A DNA stretch of 64,000 nucleotides from Halichondria panicea (lineage: Eukaryota; Porifera; Demospongiae; Suberitida; Halichondriidae), in the NCBI RefSeq assembly GCF_963675165.1, contig NC_087380.1:5712071-5776070 (forward strand). Direction: 5' to 3'. The translations under genes were made by a program, and so were the position numbers. Under the pieces are notes generated by a model. That model made no database searches. It had not been told where the DNA came from and saw nothing but the letters and a program-made list of their open reading frames with translations. This document shows, piece by piece, positions 48,511-64,000 of the stretch. Within the stretch, counting starts at the first letter, position 1; every line of letters begins with the position of its first letter.

Positions 48511-48690
48511 AATATAATTATTATTGTGTGTGTACATAATTATAATTATAATTTATAGCCTTTATTATTATAATTAACTTTGCCTCATTTTTATCTCAGC
48601 CTCTGCCACTACTCATGTTTTCTCTCCACCTTCAAAAAAAATCTGGGTACGCATGCGCACTTGCGCACGTGATAAATGCCACGGCCAAAG

Positions 48691-48704
48691 AGCCAATGAC
48701 GTCG
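48691..48704 (+). promoter_or_regulatory. CCAAT box fused to a CRE-like site
   Basis: AGCCAATGACGTCG lies about 75 bp before the ATG at 48777: a CCAAT box overlapping TGACGTCG, one base away from the CREB/ATF consensus TGACGTCA. The position and the lack of a TATA box suit a housekeeping chromatin gene. Function is inferred from sequence only. Confidence 0.55.
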
Positions 48705-48776
48705 ACAGTACATTAGCTACTGTTTATACAGTACAGTACAGCCTTCATAAAGCCCCATTGACCTATTGAAGAAAAT

Positions 48777-55600
<6,824 letters not shown>

Positions 55601-56915
55601 GTGAGTCATCGACTTACTGTTTGACCGTATATCTTTGATTAATCGTCTGGGTGTTTATTACTTAGGTTCCACAGCAAAGGTATTTATAACACATCTTGAT
55701 TGTCCTGATAAGTTGTCCTAATAATACACATTTTGTTCTGCCATCAGGTGATATTGGTCAGACACTAAATCACCCATACAATGTCCTTAGTAATCTCTTA
55801 GAAGCTTTAATGAGGGTAAGGTAATGCTTAGCAGAAGCTTACCTAGTCGTTTTGTCACTCTGCTACATAGCTATAGGCCTCGTCTTGTGCAATAAACAAA
55901 AACACATGGCTGTTATGAGATCATTATTTTAGTGCGCATGCACATCATAACTATGACCTTTGGCCTTCAATCTTTGCATGCTATGACCGAGCAAGTAGCT
56001 AAATGGCCGGTCAAAATAGGCTAATTGCTCGGAAATTGACCGATGACCGACTGTTATTATACCTCTGCTAATGGCCATGCAGGCGTTTGATTGAAACAGC
56101 GCTTTTTATTAATCGAGGGAGTGGCTCATTCAGATTCGGCAATTATGAATCCCTTAGAATTCGTTCTAGGCTTCGTTATACATGTAGGAGTGAGGTACAT
56201 ATGTACTGGACTGGCTTAGGATTTGTGTCAGTGTTGTCTGTACATGCAATTCTTCATCTGTATGTTGAATAATCTGTCTACTGTGCGTATATGATAACTA
56301 AAAGGACTGTGTTTTTGAGTATAGTGTACATGCTGTGGTCCTATCGGTTTAGTGTTGTGAGTGCTGTGATTGTTGATGTTAGCTATATCCCATTGCACGA
56401 GTGCTAGGGCTAGTAGATTGAGTGTTCCTACATTATAGAGTATATGCAGCTTACAAGCTACAAGTAGCTGGCCCGTGTATGTAATAATGTTCTTGGGTGA
56501 GATCCAGAGGGGGGCTGTTTGCTGTTTTCTATCCAACCCTACTATTAGCACTATCGTGCTCAATCATTTCAATTCTTTACATTCTGTTGATATAACTTAA
56601 CTTAGCTATTCTACTTAGTAGTTAGCTCTGCACTAGAATGCTAGCTGCTTCATAGCTTGCAGCTTAATAATTATAGACTTTGAACTGTTTGGCATCTTTT
56701 TAGCAAACGTACAAATGGAATTGTACTGTAAATTAATGTGTGTAGTCATTATAGTCTGCTAGTACTGTAGCTTCGTTGCCATAACGCTTGGCGCCTACAC
56801 TGAGGCATCAGCACCCGCCGTGCTTTCATTGTATCAAGGGTTCATTGTATAATCAATTATTTGTACTTATATAATCAAAGTTCTCCATTTCTGTCAGTCT
56901 TCACCTGATGACTTT
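55601..56915. other. Sequence after the last recognised ATPase exon
   Basis: No continuation of the ATPase (no LHKVLRPF-like or helicase-C coding sequence) is seen on the plus strand. A partial copy of the dispersed repeat lies at about 56603-56829. This is either intron or post-truncation sequence. Confidence 0.55.
56603..56829. repeat. Dispersed repeat, partial copy 4
   Basis: Contains CTACTTAGTAGTTAGCTCTG, then CACTAGAATGCTAGC, and ends GCATCAGCACCCGCCGTGCT with TTCAT. The left half is missing. It lies directly downstream of the first secreted-protein gene. Confidence 0.75.
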
Positions 56916-58153
56916 TTAGCCGTGGTTACTCAAATGTAGGACGAAGCTCTCGTACTCTGGTTTATCCCCATGATCGACCCAGCGATTGACCTTCCTGTCA
57001 ATAGAGCCTGAGTAGGTGCGGCCCCCGTTATCAACGAAGGTTGTAACAATTGTTTCGATATTCCATCCATCAGTGCTTACTGCAATCAATGTTATGTTGG
57101 TCACATCAAAAATTGTGAAACATTCTTTAAGAGCGAAGGTGTAAAGTACGGCTTGGTTTACTTTATTTGGAATGTCAGTTATAGTAAACTTTTCTGTCGC
57201 TACATTTTCTGGGCTTGCTAACGAAACTTGAATGTCATGTGGTCCTGTTGATTGAGCATATGAAATGCCAGAGGTCTGGGCAAAGATGTCGAAGCCAGTC
57301 AAACAACTGCAAGACGTATTGGTATTGGAGACCCCTGTGTTTGGAGAAATGATTTGCAATAGATTAGTGTATGATGGCAGGGAGATGTGTCTTGTTAGAA
57401 TTGTGTATACATGTATTATAATTATTATGCCTCAGTACGCATGCGCAAGTGAGTAGTGTGTGTCTGTATGTCTGTGTACACTGCTACAGCTGCTCAAGGA
57501 TCAATGAAGAGTTTCTATAGTTTTTTGGGATTTTAATTCGTGGATTTGTAAAATAATGCTTGGTTCTTGAGTTATGCCTAGTTTTGCTTACTTGGAATGC
57601 CATATAGCGTTTTCAGAAGAGTGTGTAGAATAACTTGTCCACGGAGTGGTGCTACTCTACTTAGTAATTAGCTCTGCACTAGAACGCTAGCTATTGGTAG
57701 CTGCAAGTGTGAGAAAAGAGCTGCAAGGCTCTGCTGATGCAGCTATTAATTTAGACTTGGACTTTTGGCATCGATCGTTTTTAACAACAATAATGGTCGA
57801 TCATTACCCACTCTTTGAGTTTTCCTTGCGATTTTGGATTCTGCTATGTATAAACTTAAGAGTGTGTATTAGTATAGCTTTATGTTATATAGCGTTGACA
57901 CCTCCACCGAGGCGAGGCATCAGCACCCACGGTGCTTTCATGACAACAGAACTCAGACTATTTTGATTGGGAAACACGCTACGGGTATGCTGACCGCTTT
58001 AGAATCTAGAAAGCCGTTTTAAGTACCTGCTTGCTGCTGTTTGGCCTGTAGCAGCAACTCGATGATTGAGTTTAGTTCCTTTTCGTCTTCAGTCTCTACA
58101 AATGCTGTTGCCATGGACACAGCCAGAGTGAAGATAAGAAGGGTCAGCTTCAT
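56916..58153 (-). CDS. Small secreted protein with PLAT-like domain (copy 1)
   Basis: Two exons on the minus strand, 58153-58027 and 57334-56916, joined in phase 1, giving about 181 residues. Residues 1-18 (MKLTLLIFTLAVSMATA) are a clear signal peptide. An acidic Glu/Leu helix follows (ETEDEKELNSIIELLLQAKQ). The C-terminal 135 residues form a predicted beta domain: LTGFDIFAQTSGI, GPHDIQVSL, then DGWNIETIVTTFV, GRTYSGSIDRKVNRWVD. The spacing of the GWxIE strand and the final Tyr...NRW motif resembles PLAT/LH2 domains, which bind lipids or partner proteins. Sequence identity is too low to be certain. A Cys-x-Cys sits at the start of the domain. A TATA-like TATATAAG lies upstream (about 58214-58221, minus). 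The intron carries dispersed-repeat copy 2. Confidence 0.8.
57426..57941. repeat. Dispersed repeat, copy 2
   Basis: Begins TATGCCTCAGTACGCATGCG and ends CACCCACGGTGCTTTCAT. The internal blocks are those of copy 1, but it is shorter because the TG run is nearly absent. It fills most of the single intron of the secreted-protein gene. Confidence 0.85.
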
Positions 58154-59764
58154 TCTTTGTCTATTGGAAATTTGGATGCAATCGAATAGTCCAAAATGAT
58201 TCTCTGTGCACAATCAGTTCTTATATACGGTATTCATAATGTACCATATTCCCAGTATGTCAGTATTTTCATGGCTTATTGGTAATGGTAGCCAGCGTTC
58301 CTAGAAACATAATTATGTGTTTGGTGGTCTACTGGCCTCCAGTGGTATAATATTACACGAGAAGCCATGCTGCATTTCACGGTTTCTACATGACCACCGT
58401 GGTGTGGTATAAACAGCCATACATGTTGTGGCGACTGTGGGTTAAGCGATCAGATTTCTTACAGATAAATGTACACTGCAGCACTTAAGCCCATAGGTCA
58501 ATACAGCTGTCTGACCACAGCCCGTGGATATGTATGTATCAGGTTGTTAGGAATCTCTTGAAGAGGTTGTTGCACACAAAGGAAACCTCTCAAAGCCAGC
58601 CATTTCTGGTGAATGACAGTCTTGCGAGTTGTGAGGCTCCAAATTATAGTAGTGTACTGGAAGTCCGCGCCCTTGATATGAAAACTTCTTAGGGATCTTA
58701 GGGCAGACTGATAATTATATATTAATCAAGAGTATAATTATGATAGAGAGAGAGAGAGAGAGTATCGAACGAAGGCATACTGTACATCAGATGTATGTGG
58801 AGAGTAACGTGACTTCCTGTATCTATCACAAGCTTGGAATTTGCACACTGACCAATCCAAGCGTGGGTGATGTAATTTACTTTCTATAGAAGTCTCTCTC
58901 CCCCCCCCCCCCCCAGCTATGCATTTAAGTTGTCTTGGGAGTTTAAGGAAACTACATATTCTGCAATACATTGACAATTACCATCCCATTGATGTAATTC
59001 AATTACATCAATTACATCGATTACCTTCCCACCTGCTACATGTATTATGTGACAGGAAAAATATGGCATTTGGAGCACAAATGTTAGTAATTTATGGGCT
59101 GCAGTGTCAAATGTCAAATGTTGGCTTAACATAGGTATCAATACAGTCCTTGTACTATATACTAAAATCTGATCCAATTCTTCCTCCGAAGCTCTTCATA
59201 GCTGAGCAATCTTTCTTTAATAAAGAGCATATTCTCAGCAGCTATAATTTTACATAATTTGCGAGTTTCCAACACACATGCAATATAACTCGGGCAGGCA
59301 AGAGGTATGTATGTGCACACTAAGCACATCATTGCGTATATTATAGGCAATGCTTTGCTGTGTCGTGTGCTATGAAACAAATTGCTGCAGTATATACCTA
59401 CACGTACAGTAGCCCTCGTACAAAAGTTTCCGTTGCGTTTCATTGCACCTAACGTTCCGTTTTTACGGAGCCAGAAAAACGCTAACTAAACGGTAGCGTA
59501 TTATTCATAAACGCATCGTAATTACGTATACCGTTCTACGAAGAAAAAACTGGTGGAATTTGCTGAGTTAGCAATAATAATTTTATTTATTCTGTACGTA
59601 CTAAGCAAGCTACAAATGTACTAACTTCTCTAGTGTAATCCAGGGGCATACAAATAGCACTGGAAATACTGCAGAACTTACATGCAAGGCTGGAAGAAGA
59701 TAAGAAAGTTGGCAGTAGCAAGTCAACCGGACCTCTGGAATCTTAGATACAGCTACATTATATT
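58154..59764. other. Intergenic region between the secreted-protein genes
   Basis: No gene is seen. Features: the promoter of copy 1, a (GA)n run at about 58744-58761, a poly-C run near 58901-58914, and a short palindromic stretch at about 58988-59022 (GATGTAATTCAATTACATCA). The two longest open frames (59162-59443 minus and 58917-59177 minus) have no supporting feature. Confidence 0.5.
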
Positions 59765-60301
59765 TATGCCTCAGTGCGCATGCGCAAGCGAGGTATACGG
59801 TAGTGTGTTTGTGTGTGTAGACTGCTACAGCTGCTCAAGGATCAATGAAGCGCAAGTAAGAGTTTCTATAGGCTTCTAGTCATGTTTTCTTGGATGTTAT
59901 TGTGATTTTGCAAAATAATGCTTCGTTCTCGAGTTATGCCTAGTTTTGCTTACTTGGAATGCCATTGCAGCCTTTTCAGAAGAGCACGTAGCCAAACTTG
60001 TTTACCGAGTGTTGCTACACTTCTTAGTAGTTAGCTCTGCACTAGAACGCTAGCTATTGGTAGCTGCAAGAGTGAGGAAGAGAGCTGCAAGGCTCTGCTG
60101 ATGGCAGCCATTAGACTTGAAGTTTGGCATCGATCGTTTTTAACAACAATCATGGTCGATCATTACCCACTCTTTGAGTTTGCATGCAGCAAATTGAGAA
60201 AATGTTCATCATGTGTATAAAATTAAGCTATTAGTAGCTTTATGTTATGTAGCTTTGGCATCTCCACCGAGGCGAGGCATCAGCACCTGTGGTGCTTTCA
60301 T
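59765..60301. repeat. Dispersed repeat, copy 3
   Basis: Begins TATGCCTCAGTGCGCATGCG and ends CACCTGTGGTGCTTTCAT. It matches copy 1 closely (CGAGGTATACGGTAGTGTGT; GAGTTATGCCTAGTTTTGCT). It lies between the two secreted-protein genes. Confidence 0.85.
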
Positions 60302-61239
60302 TTATATGATCTGATTGTATTATTACTTTGTTGAACACTTCGTTATAAATATAAATTATACACAATCGTATACAATGTCCTGTATCATTAAAACATCATG
60401 TCAAATGAAGAATAACAAATTCATGTACAGTGCTAATAATATAAATGTTCAAACTGAACGTCAGTACTCTAACTAGATCTAGCTCACCTTGACCTTGCTT
60501 CTTAAGGGTTCTGTACTTGCTCCATAGCTGTCTGTGAAGGATGAGGATTCTTTGTTTAGTAGAACAGTTCACCAGCTTGATTTCTTGAAACACTAGCCAG
60601 CTAGCTACCGAGCGAATCATGCAGCTACACGTGCGAACATTATTTCAGAATTAAAACAGGTATTTCCATACCGTATTAAATTTTAATGAGCTGGACTTCT
60701 GTTTTCGTTCCGTTTCTACGCAAACAGTTTTACCAATTGAACGGTATGGAATGGGAAATTTTATATAAGGGCTACTGTACTTGCCCCATAAGTAATTTTT
60801 GAAGTGCTGTCTTTGCGTGAATAGACTGGTGTCATAAATTTATGTAATTGTGTTTATTCTGTGTACATGTTAGTAGATTTTATTTTCTTTGTTCCTCCCT
60901 TGCTCTAGCTCGGGACATATCTCACTGCAATCGGTACACTGCATACATGTATAATACGCAGTTTACTACATTGCCCATTTCTAGAAATGCGAGATGTAAA
61001 CTATATTGCTATTTTATGCGAGTGGCTATATCATTTTGAATAATTTTGTATTGCACAATTATTTGGCTTTTACTGATTCGAGGCATGCTTGAAAAAATGC
61101 GGAGGAAATAAGTCAATAAGTCTAAAATTTGCATCGGTACAGTATACATAAAATCTGATTTCCTAGCTAATTAAAATCTACAGTTCTAACTCTTCTCTAT
61201 TATGTTCTCAGCTTTGGTCTATCTTCACCCGATGACTGC

Positions 61240-61909
61240 TTAGCCGTGTCTGCTCAAATTCAGAACAAAGCTCTCGCTCTTTGGCTCATCCTTATGATCG
61301 ATCCAGCGATTGACCTTCCTATCGATAGAGCCTGAGTAGGTGCGGCCCTTATTATCAGCGAAGATTGTAACAATTGTTTCGATATTCCATCCCTTAGTGG
61401 TTTTTGCAACCACTGTTATGTTGGCAACATCAAATATGCTGAAGCATTGGGTTATCTCTGGAAGGTCAAAGCTGAATAGTTTTGCGGCATTTTTAGGGGG
61501 CAATCCAGTCAGCTTAAATGTTTTTTTCTCTCCATTTGTGAACATGATTTCAACATCATGTGTTCCTGCTGATTCAGCGTATTTAATGCCAGATGTCTGG
61601 GCAAACACGTCAAAGCCAGTCAAACAACTGAAAGTGGGGCAGCCTGCATGTGTGGAGAATAATGCATGATGGCAGGCAGACACATGTATCCAGCTGTATT
61701 ATATCTTAACAGAAGCAGGCTCTTTTGCTTGTTTCGGGTACATGCATGTATAACTACAGTATATTACCTGTTTGCTTCTGGACTTTGGCTGACTGTAGCA
61801 GTGACTCAATAAACGAGTTTATTTCAATTTCTTCATCGATGTCCTCCATCTCTTCTTTTGCTGCTGCCATGGACACGGCCAGAGTGAGGATGAGGAGGGT
61901 CAGCTTCAT
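61240..61909 (-). CDS. Small secreted protein with PLAT-like domain (copy 2)
   Basis: Paralogue of the gene at 56916-58153 with the same two-exon, phase-1 structure: 61909-61768 and 61643-61240, about 181 residues. Signal peptide MKLTLLILTLAVSMAAA, then an acidic helix (EEMEDIDEEIEINSFIESLL), then LTGFDVFAQTSGIKYAESAG, THDVEIMF, TKGWNIETIVTIFADNKG, RTYSGSIDRKVNRWID and a basic end NLSRHG. The most conserved part between copies is the C-terminal half of the domain; the middle strands and the N-terminal helix diverge. The intron here is only 124 bp because it lacks the repeat. The PLAT assignment is by motif pattern only. Confidence 0.8.
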
Positions 61910-62370
61910 TCTTCGTTTCTTGGAGGTCTGGATGCGATTGGTTAGATTGCAATAATCCCTTGTGCTTAACCAGTTCTTGTATGGGGCATCCTAAACTATG
62001 TAGCACATGCATGTTCATGTAGGAGTGTGTTTACTTACCTATAATGTACCATACTCATGCTATAATTATAGTGGTTGTTACAGTACTGCATATCGTGTAT
62101 ACTCCAAATATGTGTTGTTTTAGAATCGTGCCTATAGTACTGAGCAGTGTGTTATTTTAGTTAAGTGTGCGTAATTAAATGAAGTAGTCCCCAACCAACT
62201 GAAGGGATGTGGGTGACTTTAGTCATATACTTATAATTATACATGTAGCCGTAAGAAATGTGTGTAATTGTGTAATTGATAATAATATGCATGGCATCAA
62301 GGAAGAGTACGCAATTCCAATTAACTGTGCCAAGAGTAGAGGAGTACTCTTATATACTCTTGACTGAGGC
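61910..62370. other. Upstream region of secreted-protein copy 2
   Basis: The first 75 bases resemble the promoter of copy 1 (AACCAGTTCTTGTAT versus AATCAGTTCTTATAT on the plus strand), but the TATA sequence is changed to TGTATGG. Nothing else is recognised up to the foldback element. Confidence 0.5.
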
Positions 62371-62379
62371 ATTCTGTTC

Positions 62380-63042
62380 CAGAGGAGGTACGACATAGGT
62401 TGACCTTTTGCTAATCGGTCGCTAATGAGTTACTCCCGTATTGCATTCCTGCAGCATAGATAGAGGAGAGAGGGATTGGAAACGATGTACCCTTGAAGTA
62501 CCATCCGTGTTTCCCCGCGGTTTTAATCGAGGCTTACTTCCAACGTGGGGGTCTAAACATAAATAATTTATGAGAATTGTTTTTGCTGTTTGTAAAAAGT
62601 CCACGAGCCAGTTTTGCTGCTAAACATCAACTATTTGTGACCATTTGGGACACAGCATACTATACTTAGTTACAGAATTTTAGCTATATCATAGTAGCTA
62701 AACTAACACAAGCATGAAAATCGCTGTGTTAGACTAGCTACTTCACGACAATCAGGATTATATTTTCTTCAGTTCCAAATGATACTCACCATCAGGGGGC
62801 ACTTGTTTAAGTTTTAGAGGGGTACTAAGATTGATAGACTAGCGGAAGATGCCTCTTGGAGAGACTCCAGAAGAGATAAACACTAAGAACAGTAAAATAA
62901 CGCTGACGGTGCATAAAATACCTGCTAAGTCAACACAAAAATAATGTGGGCGTGATATCTTATCATGCTGCAGGAATGTAATACGGGAGTAACTCATTAG
63001 CGACCGATTAACAAAAGGTCAACCTATGTCGTACTTCCTCTG
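62380..63042. mobile_element. 663-bp foldback element with 9-bp target duplication
   Basis: Terminal inverted repeats of about 78 bp begin CAGAGGAGGTACGACATAGG and contain GGTCGCTAATGAGTTACTCC and GCATTCCTGCAGCAT. The right end is the near-exact inverse. Perfect 9-bp direct repeats ATTCTGTTC flank it (62371-62379 and 63043-63051). The terminus and the duplication size match the element at 24960-25274, so the two share a transposase source, probably Mutator-like. The internal sequence has no transposase. Confidence 0.9.
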
Positions 63043-63051
63043 ATTCTGTTC

Positions 63052-64000
63052 TGTCTTACCTAGAGGTCTTACGTATTTTAACCACTTCAAGTACAAATCG
63101 CTAACAATAACAACGCTATAGGAAAGGACAACATCAACCACCAATGTTATTCATTTAAGATTTCACAGTTTATACAATAGCATGTGGTTGGACAGAATGC
63201 CTATTATGGTTTTAAGTGGAGTTGCGTACTCTTTGTAACGAACTCTTGATGGCATGCGCTATGTAAAAATAAAATTTGCCGTTCTAAACAGTACGTTTAT
63301 AGCTACATTATCGATGGCTAGATTTTGAGAACATAAATGTATGTACACGGAGCTACATTACAGTACCTTTTACGGCTTACAATGTCTGTGTGTATACGTG
63401 CGCTTTTAGTGTTTCGTAGAAAAAAACAGGAAACGAAGTGTCAACAATTCTGCTTTGGTTTCTGTTTTCTAACTATGCCCAGATACAATCGATACCCGGT
63501 CGTATTTTTCTCCATGAAAGAAAAATCGGCCTTGCATGAAACGAGGCTAGTAGTACATGCATGCCAATTTTGCTCTATACAGTATATAATTTGTCTCCTA
63601 TCTTGAAAGTAAGTTTTAGACGTACTCCTTTGGGATAGTGTGGATTGTAGAATGGCATAGAGTACTGATTATAATTCGTATAACAAATTCTATCACATCT
63701 ATCAATTTAGCAAATACAGTTATAATTGTGTGCTCCTAATAAAAGTAACCATCTTGTGCACCCTATTAAAGGTGTTCGTGTTTAGCAGTCCGTTTTCTTA
63801 ATCATTCCCTAAGGTGTAAGGTTACGCATTCAAAAATGTGAAGAATTGAAGTGTACAGAGTTTAATTAGGAACTACATGCTGTTCATTAGCATAGTACCT
63901 TCCCACTGGCTACTTGACGGGTATAGTTAAAGTGAGAAAGATCACTCTGTTTATTAGCTTGCAGTCATATAATTAATGGACTTTGAACTTTCAAGATCCT
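63052..64000. other. Right end of the window, no supported gene
   Basis: Only short frames. A fragment of the CCCAGATACAATCGATACC / AGGCCGAT repeat lies at about 63470-63550. No continuation of the ATPase gene is seen. Confidence 0.5.

Noticed and set aside
55748-55770. Candidate next exon of the ATPase after CCATCAG
   Set aside because: The frame reads VILVRH then stops and has no similarity to the conserved region that should follow.

Overview
The window is eukaryotic, intron-rich animal DNA. Coding exons are separated by mostly short GT-AG introns, the intergenic space is AT-rich, and small inverted-repeat transposons are abundant. The gene content fits an early-branching metazoan, most likely a demosponge: an Ig/FN3 receptor tyrosine phosphatase, a BRG1/BRM-type SWI/SNF ATPase, a rhodopsin-like GPCR, MFSD8-like transporters and small secreted proteins. 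The sponge assignment is an inference from general character; no species was identified.

Layout. (1) 411-16938, plus strand: one very large receptor-type protein tyrosine phosphatase whose 5' end lies outside the window. It has 19 one-exon Ig-like domains, about three FN3 units, one transmembrane helix, an active-looking D1 phosphatase domain and a degenerate D2. (2) 18389-20375, minus: an unrecognised coiled-coil protein rebuilt from four exons. (3) 21110-26903, plus: an MFSD8/CLN7-like major facilitator transporter with large introns full of repeats. (4) 26904-34600: no gene, but several transposons and a decayed copy of the flanks of the GPCR locus. (5) 34824-36074, plus: a rhodopsin-like GPCR in a single coding exon, preceded by a spliced 5' UTR. 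(6) 39575-47012, plus: a second MFSD8-like transporter, paralogous exon by exon to the first, with a 772-bp transposon inside its second coding exon. (7) 47013-48776: a retroelement relic and the promoter of the next gene. (8) 48777-55600, plus: the N-terminal half of a BRG1/BRM (SMARCA4/SMARCA2) ATPase with QLQ, HSA, BRK and the first RecA lobe. The second lobe and the bromodomain are not found in the remaining 8.4 kb. (9) 56916-58153 and 61240-61909, minus: a tandem pair of two-exon genes for small secreted proteins with a PLAT-like C-terminal domain. (10) Beyond 62 kb: mainly a 663-bp foldback transposon.

No operon-like or multi-gene system was found. The strongest unexplained observations are: paired loss of both Ig cysteines in three of the 19 Ig domains; two foldback elements with shared termini and perfect 9-bp target duplications, one carrying an internal 85-bp tandem array; a transposon cutting a transporter exon; a segmental duplication that keeps the flanks of the GPCR but lost the GPCR; and a truncated, or hugely intron-split, SWI/SNF ATPase with two antisense secreted-protein genes downstream.

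Exon borders were read by eye from splice consensus and reading-frame phase. Those marked uncertain need transcript data.
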